This document shows, piece after piece, positions 35,928 through 45,400 of a DNA stretch of 64,000 nt. Source of the DNA: Tiliqua scincoides (Eukaryota > Chordata > Lepidosauria > Squamata > Scincidae); assembly GCF_035046505.1 (NCBI RefSeq), contig NC_089827.1, forward strand, positions 65,098,856 to 65,162,855. The letters are read 5' to 3'. Within the stretch, counting starts at the first letter, position 1; every line of letters begins with the position of its first letter. Below the pieces are notes generated by a model. It saw nothing but the letters and a program-made list of their open reading frames with translations, was not told the DNA's origin and did no database searches. Both the position numbers and the translations under genes were made by a program.

Positions 35928-36165
35928 GGGGCCCCCCAGCCTCTCGCCACGCCCAGCCCCGAGGGAGGGCGCGCGTCCCCCCCAACCAAGGAGGCCGTTC
36001 GTGTGGGGGCCCCCAGTCCCTCTCCGCGCCCCGGGCCAGCCATGGGGAGCGCGCATGCTCCCCACCCAAGGCAGCTAATGTGGGGGGGGACCCCAGTCCC
36101 TCTCCATGCCCCGGGCCAACCTAGAGGGAGCGCGCATGCCCCTCCCCTTCCCTTGGGGGAAGGAA
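35928..36165 (+). repeat. Minisatellite, about 78-80-bp unit, three copies
   Basis: The blocks CCCCAGCCTCTCGCC (about 35935), CCCCAGTCCCTCTCCGCG (about 36012) and CCCCAGTCCCTCTCCATG (about 36091) each begin a similar unit with GGGAGCGCGCATGC-type and CCAAGG-type segments. Period 78-80 bases. Lies in the first intron, inside the CpG island. Confidence 0.75.
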
Positions 36166-36409
36166 AGGAAAGCGCGCGTCCTGCCCAGCCAAGAAGGAGG
36201 CGCTCCACGCCAGCCCCCCCCAGCAGCCTGTGTGGGCTGGGGAGGGAGGCGCGGGAGCAGGTCAGGCCGGCAAGGGGGCGCCCAGCCGCGGCACAAAGGG
36301 GTCGGGTCAGGCGAGGCTGGGGGCGGGGGCCTCCCTCCCCCCCCCGTTTCCAGCCAGCCCCTCCGCGCGCCACCCACACCCTGCGCAGCCCGGGCCCGGC
36401 TCGGCTCAC

Positions 36410-36505
36410 CTCGTCCTCCCTCTCGCTGCGGAAGCAGAGGCAGGCGGCGCGCTTCTTGAAGCCCTCGCGGTCGTAGGTGCGGGTCTGGTTCGGCTTGAAC
36501 TTCAT
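36410..36505 (-). CDS. NUDT4: NUDT4 exon 1 (start)
   Basis: Encodes MKFKPNQTRTYDREGFKKRA then ACLCFRSEREDE (residues 1-32), ending at a GTGAGC donor (36409-36404). The ATG lies in CGAGGATGA; the human protein as I recall it starts MMKF, but here the upstream codon is AGG, so translation starts at the single methionine and the alpha form is 179 residues. KPNQTRTYDREGFKKRAACL is the invariant N-terminus of DIPP proteins. The long minus-strand frame running through it is a CpG-island artefact on both sides of this exon. Confidence 0.96.
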
Positions 36506-36519
36506 CCTCGAGGCGCGAG

Positions 36520-36542
36520 CGGCGCCGCCGCCGCCGCCGCCC
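36520..36542 (-). repeat. NUDT4: CGG-type trinucleotide run in NUDT4 5' UTR
   Basis: GGCGCCGCCGCCGCCGCCGC on the + strand, so CGG repeats when read with NUDT4, about 15 bases upstream of its ATG. Six or so units. Confidence 0.85.
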
Positions 36543-37132
36543 AGCCCGGGCTCCGCCGGCACGCCCGTCTGGGAGGCGGGGAGGGAAGGGGAAGAGCCGG
36601 AGGCAACCAAGGAGGCTCCCAGCGCAGGGCGCACGGCCGGGGCGCACGCTCCAGCCAGCCGCGTCAGGGGAAGGCAGCGAGCAGAGCCAGGCGCGCACTC
36701 AGGGCAGCCCAGCGCCGCTCAGAGCCCGGGCAGGGAGGCCGTCGCTGCCGGAGGAGGTGCCGGTGCTGCTGCAGCCCTCGCCGCCGCCCAGAGGTCGGCG
36801 CCTCCGCGCCATGGAGCCCCCTCTGCGCTGCCCAGCGGGCGCACTCTCCTCTCCCGCCGCTCCACAGGCTGGGCTCCCCTCTCCACCCAGCAGCCTGGCT
36901 CAGCCCGTCTCCAGCATCCAGCCCGGGCAGCGCCGCTCCTGCCGGCCGCTGTAGCCACTATTTAACTGGGGCTCACATTCCTCCACCCACCCGCAGCGTC
37001 CCGGCCTCTCTGCGGCGCTGCGCAGGCGCTGGGGCCGCCTCTGGGGCTGGGCGAGGAGGGGGAAGGAGGAGGACTGGGCAGCCAGCCAGCCGGCCAGCCA
37101 GGGTCGTCTCCGGAGCAGACCGACTGCACAAG

Positions 37133-37700
37133 CCTCTGCCTGTCTACTCAGAAGTAGGTCCCACGATGTTCAATGGGGCTTACTCCCAGGAAAGTGTGGA
37201 GAGGATGACATTCGGAGCCGCCTCTTCCCCCCCACACCTCCCGCAGCGCTGCCCAGACGGAGGCGGCGGCCAAGGCAGCAATCCTAGCCACTCTTTCCTG
37301 GGAGTAAGCCCCATTGACTAGAATGGGACTTACTTCTGAGTAGACAGGAATGGGTTTGGGCTCTTCGGCTGCAAGCCTATGCACATTTTCTTGGGAGTAA
37401 GTCCCATTGATTATAATGGGACTTACTTCTGAGTAGAGAGGCATAGGCTTGGGCTCTAAGGCTGCAATCCTATGCACATTTTCTTGGGAGTCAGCTCCAC
37501 TGATTATAATGGGACTACTGAGTAGACAGGCATAGGTTTGGACTCTGACAGCCCAATCCTATGCATGTCTACTCAGAAGTAAGTCCCATTGGAGTCAATG
37601 GGGCTTGCTCCCAGGAAAGTGGATAGGATTGGGCTGTCTGGCTGCAATCCTATGCACACTTTCCTGAGAGGAAGCCCCATTGAAGAAATGGGAGTTGCAG
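37133..37700. repeat. Tandem cluster of six short palindromic MITE copies
   Basis: Approximate copies: 37133-37215, 37275-37365, 37367-37462, 37461-37550, 37548-37641 and 37641-37700 (partial). Each has arms such as GCAATCCTATGCAC, GGGAGTAAGTCCCATTGA and its near-complement TGGGACTTACTTCTGAGTAG. Copies 2, 3, 4 and 6 share one orientation; 1 and 5 are inverted. Single copies occur at 43270-43360 and 54789-54872. The cluster abuts the upstream edge of the NUDT4 CpG island. The 109-codon minus frame with repeated YSEVSPI-N-YSQE is its chance translation. Confidence 0.9.
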
Positions 37701-37894
37701 TCAGTTCTCTTAATATGCAAATTGACTTACCTGTGAGGTGTAGACTTGCCACCTATGGGCCAAATGCTATCCAATTTTCCAGTAGCTGTGCTAATGGGAG
37801 TGCGCTGCTTCCTGTGGTGGGAAGGCTGTAACAGAGGCCTTTTCAAGGTATGGGAACATTTGTTCCTTTGCATTGGGGCTGCACCAGACAGCAA

Positions 37895-38040
37895 CTGTTA
37901 CCCTGCACATGCCCAATCTCGTCTGATCTTGGAAGCTAAGCAGGGTCAGGCCTGGTTAGTACTTGGATGGGAGACCGCCTGGGAATACCGGGTGCTGTAG
38001 GCTTATACCATAGTCTGTCGAGACTGAAGGTTGCCAACCA
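37895..38040 (+). mobile_element. 5S-rRNA-derived SINE, copy 1
   Basis: About 107 bases closely resemble vertebrate 5S rRNA, including the internal promoter: A box region GGAAGCTAAGCAGGGTC, intermediate TGGTTAGTACTTGG and C box GGATGGGAGACCGCC. Unlike a 5S gene it lacks a poly-T terminator at the end and continues into TTATACCATAGTCTGTCGAG and GGTTGCCAACC, the SINE tail. Fits the 5S-Sauria SINE type known from lizards. Confidence 0.9.
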
Positions 38041-38047
38041 TCTCCCT

Positions 38048-38191
38048 ATACTGAACACTATCTCCTGATCTCATCTGATCTTGGAAGCTAAGCAGGGTCA
38101 GGCCCGGTTAGTACTTGGATGGGAGACCGCCTGGGAATACCGGGTGCTGTAGGCTTATACCATAGTCTTTCGAGACTGAAGATTGCCAACC
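38048..38191 (+). mobile_element. 5S-rRNA-derived SINE, copy 2 (tandem)
   Basis: Same structure and orientation as copy 1, starting about ten bases after it, and ending ATAGTCTTTCGAGACTGAAG and ATTGCCAACC. 5S-like core nearly identical to copy 1. Could be a dimeric SINE or two events in one place. Confidence 0.88.
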
Positions 38192-38585
38192 AGTGCTGGA
38201 AAGTTGGATAGGATTGGGCTCTATCTCTCTTTGTTCTCATTATCAGCAAATACTGTGCTGGTGCCACATCAAACCAGCATTGGTATTAGCCTGTGGAGAG
38301 TCATCAGGCACATTTGTATCCACTTCCAGAATTGTGGCACCATCTTGGGTGCTCCAGCTGAACCTTCACAACCCTGGCAATGATCTGAGACCAATGAAAA
38401 GAGGTCCCTGGAAGTACCTGCAGGCTGTCCTGGGGCTGGGTCAAGCCCAAGGAAGGAGCCAAGAAACCAGTGAAGAAGGGTGAAGCAAACCCCCCTCCCC
38501 ATACTGAACTTTGAGACATCATTGTTGGGCTAGCAACCTTCAACACATCAAGGGATATCCAGCACAGAGAAGGAAGCCTTCGATG

Positions 38586-38960
38586 TTGGAGACAGGGCCC
38601 ATGGGGAAGTAAAGGGGATTATTTGTACCCAGGCCCAACAGCCAAAGGAGGAGGTCCAGAAATTTCCTGGGATCTTACACTTTCCATTCTCACCCGCACT
38701 CGCTGCCTGTGCTGGATGTGGGGGTGTTACTGCCACAAGCCATATGCACCAGGCCAAATAATGCATATATGACACTCCTTGACACAGTGTCAAAGCTGGC
38801 CTGCTACAGTATCTCTTTGACTTGTGGATAAACTTACCTAGGAACTCAGGAACATCTGTGGGGCTACAGCTAAATACAATGATGCTGATTTTTTTGCAAT
38901 GGAAGGATTTTAGAGAGAAACTTAAAAGATTCCTGAGGGGCCCTGGTTGGAGATATAGAT
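38586..38960. repeat. Dispersed repeat shared with 63.0-63.7 kb
   Basis: Shares GGAGGTCCAGAAATTTCCTGGG-type sequence, AATGCATATATGACACTCCT, GACACAGTGTCAAAGC and a TTTTAGAGAGAAACTTAAAA end with 63033-63700. The longer copy suggests inverted ends, so a DNA transposon is likely. Family unknown to me. Confidence 0.65.
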
Positions 38961-40143
38961 GAGCCCTTGCTATCACCCAGCCCCATAGATTTCAAGTTAA
39001 GGTTCAGGTTCATAAAGTTCATAGAGTGTAGGGTGAAGAGGGTCCCCTTGAACCTAACCCCATTTTTCCCATAGGCTCAGTGATTCAGTATCTGCTAATT
39101 TGGTATCCATTAGGTGTTCTGGGAACCTAACCCTAGTGGATAACAAAAACTGACTACTTCTAAGTAGACAAACATAGGTCTTCCTGAGTGCCCAAGGAAG
39201 CCATCTGTGGCGCATCTTGCAAGGAGCACGAAAGGCAGGTGCAACCACCACCTTTCTGACTAGTTGCTCACCTTACCTCTCTTTCTTTCCCCGGGCAGTG
39301 AAGAGGATTGGGTCTGCTCAGAGAGAGCATAGAGCCTAATGTTCATAGGGAAAGTCACAGCTTTGAGATGCAAGTCTGCATATGAGTTGGGTGTGCTGCA
39401 TTCTCCCGACCATGACTGAACAAATGTGGCTTCAGTATAGAGATACTACACATAATCCAATATGCAACAATGATGTAATGAAGATTTAGAACCCTCTATA
39501 GTCAAACAAATCTGTAAACCCTACAAGTTTTTATTGCAATATGAGTGAAGCAACATTTGTCTTGGTGCCACTATCATCAAGCTTTTTTTTTTTTCTCTAG
39601 ACTCCGAAGATACAGAGTTTAAACATTTACAGACTTAAAAAAAGATCTCGACTGACTTTTGGCACTGAGATAAGTACAGGGTTGAGCATGTATTGGAATT
39701 TTAAAAATTCATGTTGCTTTATTGCCATATCATAGGTGGAACATAGTGGAACAGGTAAATATAGTTTGTTCATTTTTTTTTACTAGCTATCCTGGTAAAG
39801 AATATATATGCTGTAGTATATATTTCAAATACTGTACATATTTCATTCTGATCATTAAAAGCAGAAATTTGTTTGCTGTTTATATTGTATCTCCACCCAA
39901 ACACCAAAGGTTGATATCGCATTTCTACACAATGAATCAGATTAATCAATGAGACAAAAGTTCATGAGGCTAAAGTTAGATTTGTATTAATGCAATTTCT
40001 TTTAGTCCACAATCTGCAAAGTGTCAAGAATGGAAATGGAGGTTCCCATTCAAATGTGTGTGGGGAGAGATGTCCTCTGAAGGCTGGGCTACCCCATCTC
40101 ATCCCCATTTTCCTGTTTCATTCTAGACTGTGTTATTCATTAT
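38961..40143. other. Intergenic, little recognised
   Basis: Mostly anonymous. 39060-39160 ends TAGTGGATAACAAAAACTGA, resembling one end of the pogo-type element at 49201-49671. No gene signal. Confidence 0.4.
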
Positions 40144-40276
40144 GGGCCAATCCAACTTTCCAGCACTGGTGCAGCCTCAATGCAACCCTGAGGTAAGGGA
40201 ACACATGTTGTCATACCTTGAGAAGGCCTCAGTGACTGCCTCCCTGCCACAGGAAAAGTGGATCTGATTTGACTCT
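40144..40276. mobile_element. CAATCC-type element, medium class (copy with deletion)
   Basis: GGGCCAATCCAACTTTCCAG at left and GGAAAAGTGGATCTGATTTG at right, with AACCCTGAGGTAAGGGAACA inside. Shorter than the 194-bp copy. Confidence 0.7.
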
Positions 40277-40738
40277 ATATCAGTCTTCTTGGCACAGCAC
40301 TTACTGAAATGATCTATGCTACCTCAGACAAATATTCCTTTGGAAAGCATTCCACAGCTGGGGGCTTGTCCAGATGTTCGTTTCCTAAGGAGTGATGACA
40401 GTGGCAGATAAAGAAAAACCACCTGGAAGAAAGATCCCATTTTGTCCTTGATATTGCTTCCTACACTCAGCTGGGACTGTGGCAAGCCCCTGCCTTAACA
40501 CGCTTTCAGATGAATGCAGTGATAATGTTTTACAAACTCTAAAGACAAAATTTTGCTTTCAAGCCTCCATAATAAATGTTAGCATCTGTCTTCTGCTTGC
40601 ATTTTATTGTACATGGGTAGTTCTCCCGGGCATAGTTGTACAAGAGCCAAGACTCACCCTGCAAATCTAATTTTGCTGTCAGTTCAGAACAAGAAGGCAC
40701 CATTCTTTCTGGATTTCAGCCAAATCATTAAGTGCGCG

Positions 40739-40836
<98 letters not shown>
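40739..40836 (+). repeat. Compound (CT)n(CA)n(GA)n microsatellite
   Basis: CT run about 40745-40779, CA run 40779-40820, GA run 40821-40836. The CT and GA arms are complementary, so the tract could fold with the CA run as loop. Confidence 0.96.
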
Positions 40837-41079
40837 ACACAATGTTTTAAGATAATTAAGTGGCTGTGTTTAAAAACCAAAATTTCTTGCCTGATGGAGA
40901 AATTATTTTTCAGGGATTCCGGAGCTGTATAACTACTAGGAGCTGTAGTTAAATTTCACATGACAGGTTATTATGAGTAAATAAAAATCTAAAACTGAAA
41001 AACTGGCCAGAAACAATTTTCTGCTATCCATTTCTGATGGTTCTTCACCTCTTCTTTTTCAGACTTTGAGCATTGAGGC

Positions 41080-41235
41080 AACTTTCCAGCATTGAGGCAA
41101 TGCAGCTCTGAGGTAAGGGAACAAACATTCCTTTACCTTGAAGAGGCCTTCATGACTGTTACCCAACTGCAAGATGCAGCTCATGCCCCATTGGCACAGT
41201 TGTGTCAGTGCGGAAAAGTTGGTTAGGATTTGGGC
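41080..41235. mobile_element. CAATCC-type element, medium class
   Basis: ACTTTCCAGCATTGAGGCAA, GAGGTAAGGGAACAAACATT and the right end AAGTTGGTTAGGATTTGGGC match the 22190-22383 copy. Left end eroded. Confidence 0.72.
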
Positions 41236-41276
41236 CTGTGTCTCTGATGATGTTCAGCTTGTGATCAACTAGGCAC

Positions 41277-41500
41277 CTAGACCTTTTTCGCATGCACTGC
41301 CAAGCAATCCTGTACTTGTGTCTGTAATTTTTTTGTACCTACATGCAGTACTTTACATTTGTCTCTGCTGAACTCTGTCTCCTTCATATGGACCCGATGA
41401 CCAAGCCTGTCAAGTTTGTTTTGAATTCCAGTTAGGTCTTCTATTGCCCATAGCTTTGTGTCATATGCAGATTTGGTAAGCATTTCCTCTACCCTGCTAA
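41277..41500 (-). pseudogene. CR1 LINE ORF2 fragment (after the RT active site)
   Basis: Minus-strand frame contains YDTKLWAIEDLTGIQNKLDR and MKETEFSRDKCKVLHVG, a decayed form of the CR1 segment DLDRL...FN-DKCKVLHLG that follows the reverse transcriptase YADD motif. Continues on the other side of the retroposon at 41515-41752. Inactive remnant. Confidence 0.8.
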
Positions 41501-41514
41501 TTGGGTAAGAGGCA

Positions 41515-41752
41515 CTTTTTCAAGTGGGTGCTCCTTTTTTTAGCAGGGGGAGAGTAACTGGCCCACCTCACCCCAGCACTGTCTGTTCTAGTGGCTGTCT
41601 GCTGGTATTCATTTGTATCTTTTTAGATTGTGAGCCCTTTTGGGACAGGGAGCCATTTAGTTATGTTATTTTATTTTTCTCTGTAAACCGCTTTGTGAAC
41701 TTTTAGTTGAAAAGCGGTATATAAATACTGTTAATAATTAATAATAATAATA
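41515..41752 (+). mobile_element. Short retroposon with (TAA)n tail, inserted in CR1
   Basis: Carries CTTTTTAGATTGTGAGCCCT, GGGACAGGGAGCCATTTAGT, GAAAAGCGGTATATAAATAC and ends in an AATAATAATAATA tail. This is the longest copy of this family here (about 240 bp) and shows its 3' end. It splits the CR1 fragment at 41277-41990. Confidence 0.75.
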
Positions 41753-41990
41753 CCCCCTCATCCAGGTGATTTATAAAAATGTTGGAGAGCACAAGGCAGA
41801 AACCTGTGGCAGCCCACTTGATACCTCAAGGATATCAGCAGAAACTTTGTCAAATGCTTTGCTGAAATCTAGTTACATTACATCCATCCATTCCTACTAT
41901 CTATCAGGTTAGTCACTCTTGTCTAAGAAGGAAATGAGATTCATCTGGCATGATTTATTCTTGACAAAACCATACTGGGTCCTAGAAACT
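41753..41990 (-). pseudogene. CR1 LINE ORF2 fragment (RT domain)
   Basis: On the minus strand GTCAAATGCTTTGCTGAAAT corresponds to the conserved DFSKAFD motif and the GATTTATAAAAATGTTGGAG region to the NIFINDL segment. Frames broken. Continuous with 41277-41500 before the retroposon inserted. Confidence 0.75.
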
Positions 41991-43269
41991 GCCCCCTTTC
42001 CCAAGCACTCACAGACATTCCTCTTAAAATAATCTGTTCCAGGATCTTTCCATTCTTGGAAAGATTATATTTGTTACATTCTCCTTTTTGTTGCTTATGC
42101 CTCTGGGTATTTTAAGTGCTGTTGTGTTTTTACAACATTTTTGTCTTGACTTGATTATATTGTAAGCCACCTTAAGTCCCCAAGGGAGAAAGGCAGGATT
42201 TTGAAATAACAATTGATCAAATACACCCATTTGTTTCAGATAAAGTCTGGAATCTCATGGGCATTTACTTGGGAGTAACCCCTATTAAGCTCAGTAACCC
42301 CAGCATTAAACCAGCATTCTGTTTCCCACAGTGGCCCACCAGCTGCTTTAGGAAAGCCCACAAAAGAAGAGGAAGCCATTCTTCTCTCCTTCAATTGCTC
42401 CCCTGCAATTGGTATTTGAGGCAGCCTGCCTCAGAAGTAGCAATAGGATTCTCTCATGGAAGGCATCCATGAGAGACTTGCTTGAGAACAATTCCTCCTC
42501 CTGGATACAGAATTCTGGGCAGGGTTGTCATCACCATGTTCAGTGTTGCTCTTTATCTTCACAGGAACAAGATTTTTCTGCTTTAATTCTTTATTTTCAG
42601 ATGGTGAAGCCTTGTAGAGACATTCAAAAGATTAGGCGCTACAAGCAAGACTGAGCTCCTGCTGAATGGCATCCAGTTTTCCTTGAGGCTAGTTTCCATT
42701 GCAAAGAATTGGGTGTTTTTTTTTTCTTGGAGACTATTCTAATTTTAGAATACACTGTGTGATGATAGGTTTGCCCTTTTTTCCTATGACACCCTTAGAC
42801 AGCTGTGTGACAGGCAGAGATTCAACAGGTGCAGCTTTTCTTGCCAGTACAGGGAATACATTTGTTGAATTTCTGCCTGTCCTGTGGTGCAGCTATTAAC
42901 TGCATGGGAGTCATGAGTGACAACCCTAATCATTAATAGAATTCTGTCGCTAAGCAAAAACTGAGGCTTCCAGTTCATGAGCGAAGACAGAGGCATGAAG
43001 GTAATTCAGAGGCAGCGGGTACCTCTGATGGAATGTGGAGGACTTTCTACTGGCTGTTGTGAGAGATGTGCAATATTTCCCCAAGCTTCTTACATCAGCA
43101 CAAATGTGTGTTCTTAGGCTTACCACATGTCAACTTAGACCAAGGTCCCTCAACTTCTCAGTTTCCCAGGGCAAGGAGCAAAAGGTGTGTCCTCTTGATG
43201 CCAAACAACATGGAGAAACACAAATCCTGACTGTTCTCCTTGCTCCTGGAGACAATCTTTATAAAGTAA

Positions 43270-43360
43270 GGCTGCAATCCTAACCACACTTTCCGGAGAG
43301 TAAGCCCCATTGAACAAAATAGGACTTACTTCTGAGTAGACCTGGTTAGGATTGTGCCCC
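43270..43360. mobile_element. Short palindromic CAATCC-type MITE
   Basis: GGCTGCAATCCTAACCACAC at left, GGTTAGGATTGTGCCC at right, centre GTAAGCCCCATTGAACAAAA. Left flank TAA, right flank CAA, an eroded TWA duplication. Confidence 0.8.
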
Positions 43361-43549
43361 AAGTCGTGTATACCTTCTGCAGACCATCGTTGCCATCATC
43401 ATCACCAGCACCCCACCACCAGAAACACACGCAGTCAGGAAATTTGAAAAGAGGCAGGGGGAAGTGCATCAAGAGGGCCATGGTAGTCAGATAGTTGCAC
43501 AGTTTCATTCTAAATGGTAGTAGGGTCAGCAATGAGAGTGCTGTTTGGT

Positions 43550-43895
43550 GGGTAGCAATGTCACTAGGGTCTGCATCACTTGGTGCAGGAGGTCGGAGTG
43601 TCACCCCCACAATGGACCTCCTCCCATGCAGTGGGCAGGGCAACACTCCAGGCGGTGATGCACCATTGCCCCGCCCCTCTGGTTTTTTGGCTATAACTTT
43701 TGACAGAATAGAGTTATTTCAATGTGATTTATTTCATTGCATTCTGCATGAAATTATGCATCGAATTATGCGATGGTATTTTTCAAAAATACCAAGATTT
43801 TAAAAATTTTGGCCAGTAGTTGTGTCACACACATACCTGTGCGTGTCACCGGGTGCAGTCAGCATCCCCTGCACCCCCGCCCCAGCGATGCCACT
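43550..43895. mobile_element. Probable DNA element with CAGTGGCATC-type ends
   Basis: Left end near TAGCAATGTCACTAGGG and right end CCCAGCGATGCCACTG look inversely related; the left is eroded. Centre AT-rich. A GTGTCACC motif and TTGGTGCAGG recur near 62600. Superfamily unresolved. Confidence 0.45.
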
Positions 43896-43954
43896 GTTGG
43901 TGGGAGAATCACATTTCTCTAGGCACTGTAGTTGGCACATGTTCCTGGTTTTTC

Positions 43955-44340
43955 ATAGAGCAGAATCATAGAGTTGGAACGGGCCTAATAGGTCATCTAG
44001 TCAACCCTCTTCCTTAGGCAGGAAATCTTCTTGGAGTATCTCCAACAGGTGCTTGTCGAGCCTCTGCTTGAGTATTTCTAGTGAGAGAGAGTCTACCACC
44101 TCTCTCGGCAATCTGTTCCACTGCTGAACTGCCCTGACTGTCAGGAATTTTTTCCTGATGTTTAATTGAAATCTCCACTCTCGTGGTTTGTCCCCAATGG
44201 TTCTAGTTCTATAGTCCTTCTGGGTTTTACTGATTGATTGTCTGTGGAGTTGTGCGACTGTGCTTTTGCTCATCCATGACCAACGAGACTGCCAGGTGTC
44301 TGTGTCATTATTTCCATTGTTTGTCCTTTCTGCCACATCA
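43955..44340 (-). pseudogene. CR1 LINE 3' end with ORF2 C-terminus
   Basis: The minus-strand frame ends with RFQLNIRKKFLTVRAVQQWN, RLPREVVDSLSLEILKQRLD and KHLLEILQ, the typical CR1 ORF2 C-terminus. The 3' UTR follows, with GTTGACTAGATGACCTATTA-type sequence, and the terminus CTATGATTCTGCTCTATG on the minus strand fits the CR1 octamer ATTCTRTG repeat. 5'-truncated. The 111-codon frame is intact over this short piece. Confidence 0.88.
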
Positions 44341-44629
44341 CATGACTCTTACCAGGACCACTGTCTCATCTAGTCCCTTGTAAGTCTTTTCTCTCTTAGA
44401 TGCAGGGGTCTGCTACTATCCCTACTTTTATTTATACTAGAATACACTGTACCTTTAGCACTAAGTGGGAATGAGGCCACTCCAATCCTACACATCTGCA
44501 AAGGGCAGGGATCTCCTTCACCATGGGAGGGTTGCAGGAATGTGGTATCTCAGTTCCTTACACCAAAGGAGTGATAATTCCTCTTCTTCTATCAGGCAAA
44601 ATGTGATTGTTTTTCCATGCCTCTAAGTA

Positions 44630-45205
44630 CATAAGAAGAGCCCTGCTGGATCAGGCCAAAGCCCATCTAAGTCAAGTTCTTGTATCTCACAGTGGCCCAC
44701 TAGATGCCTTAGGGAGCTCTGAATACAAGAGACCTGAATCCTGTGCCACTCCCTTGCACCTGGAATTCTGAGGTAGCCTACTTCTAAAACCAGGAGGTTG
44801 TACACACCCTTCACGGCTTGTAACCTGTAATGGACTTTTCCTCCATTGATCTGTCCAGTCCCCTTTTAAAGGCATCTAGGTCAGGTGCCGTTATCACATC
44901 CTGAGGCAAGGAGATCCACAGATTAATTACTGAGAAAATATTTTCTTTTGTCTATTCTAACTTCACCACCACCATGGTTCTGATGTTGTGCAAGAGAGAA
45001 AAGAACATCCCTCTATCCACTCTATCCGTCCCATGCATGATTTTATATATCTTAATCCTGTCCCCCCTCAGGCGCCTTTTTTCTAGACTGAAGAGCCTCA
45101 AATGCCATAGGAGGGAGGTGCCCCAGCCCAATAGTCATTTTGTTTGCTCTCTTCTGCACCTTTTCCAGTTCCACTATATCTTTCTTGAGCTGTGGCAACC
45201 AAAAC
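44630..45205 (-). mobile_element. CR1-type LINE 3' region, longest copy of CATAAGAAC family
   Basis: Begins at its 3' end with GTACATAAGAAGAGCCCTGC and extends about 575 bases, through TAAAACCAGGAGGTTGTACA, GGCAAGGAGATCCACAGATT, CCTGTCCCCCCTCAGGCGCC and CCTTTTCCAGTTCCACTATA. This continuity shows that the many shorter GATCAGGCC copies in the window are 5'-truncated LINE tails, not a separate SINE. Confidence 0.8.
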
Positions 45206-45207
45206 CA

Positions 45208-45400
45208 GGCACAAGACTGAGTGGTGTAGTGGTTTGGGAGGTAGACTTAGACCTGGATGATCCAGGTTCAAATCCCCCCTCAGTCACAAAACTTCCTGGG
45301 TGACCTTGGGCCAGTCACTTTCTCTAAGCCTCACCTACCTTACAGCGTTGTTGAGAAAAATAAAAAAATAATAAATAAATTGACTGGACTGGGTAAAATG
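45208..45400 (+). mobile_element. tRNA-derived SINE (Sauria type)
   Basis: Head with A-box-like GAGTGGTGTAGTGGTTTGGG and B-box-like AGGTTCAAATCCCCCC, then the body CTTCCTGGGTGACCTTGGGC and CAGTCACTTTCTCTAAGCCT, ending in an A/T-rich AAATAAAAAAATAATAAATA tail. Matches the Sauria SINE structure as known from squamates. Full-length or nearly so. Confidence 0.88.

Larger units (their letters stand above)
35560..37130. promoter_or_regulatory. NUDT4: CpG island and NUDT4 promoter region
   Basis: A sharp rise in GC and CpG content around NUDT4 exon 1, with many GCGC and CGCG runs; the rest of the window is AT-rich. The gene reads leftward, so the promoter and transcription start should lie between 36506 and about 37100. 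No TATA box is obvious, as usual for CpG-island promoters. The long overlapping open frames on both strands here (up to 363 codons) are due to stop-poor GC-rich DNA. Confidence 0.85.
37757..38220. mobile_element. CAATCC-type medium element, split by 5S SINEs
   Basis: Left part GGGCCAAATGCTATCC to about 37887, right part from about 38192, GTGCTGGAAAGTTGGATAGG to GGATTGGGCTC. The two halves match the uninterrupted copies at 10477-10653 and 22190-22383. The 5S-derived pair in between was inserted later; a short ACCAG occurs on both sides of the insert. Confidence 0.8.

Noticed and set aside
36230-37321. 363-codon + strand frame, and overlapping 329- and 360-codon frames
   Set aside because: They lie in the CpG island, where stop codons are rare by composition. 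Residues are dominated by R, P, A, G and S, with no domain. Only the 32-codon NUDT4 exon 1 inside the - frame is real.
37148-37477. Minus-strand frame with repeated YSEVSPI and N-YSQE peptide units, looking like a repeat protein
   Set aside because: It is the chance translation of the tandem MITE array. The same peptide appears at 43150-43362 in a solitary MITE copy.
37899-38005. Functional 5S rRNA gene
   Set aside because: The core is 5S-like with promoter boxes, but the sequence runs on into the SINE tail, there are two copies in a repeat, and no poly-T terminator follows.
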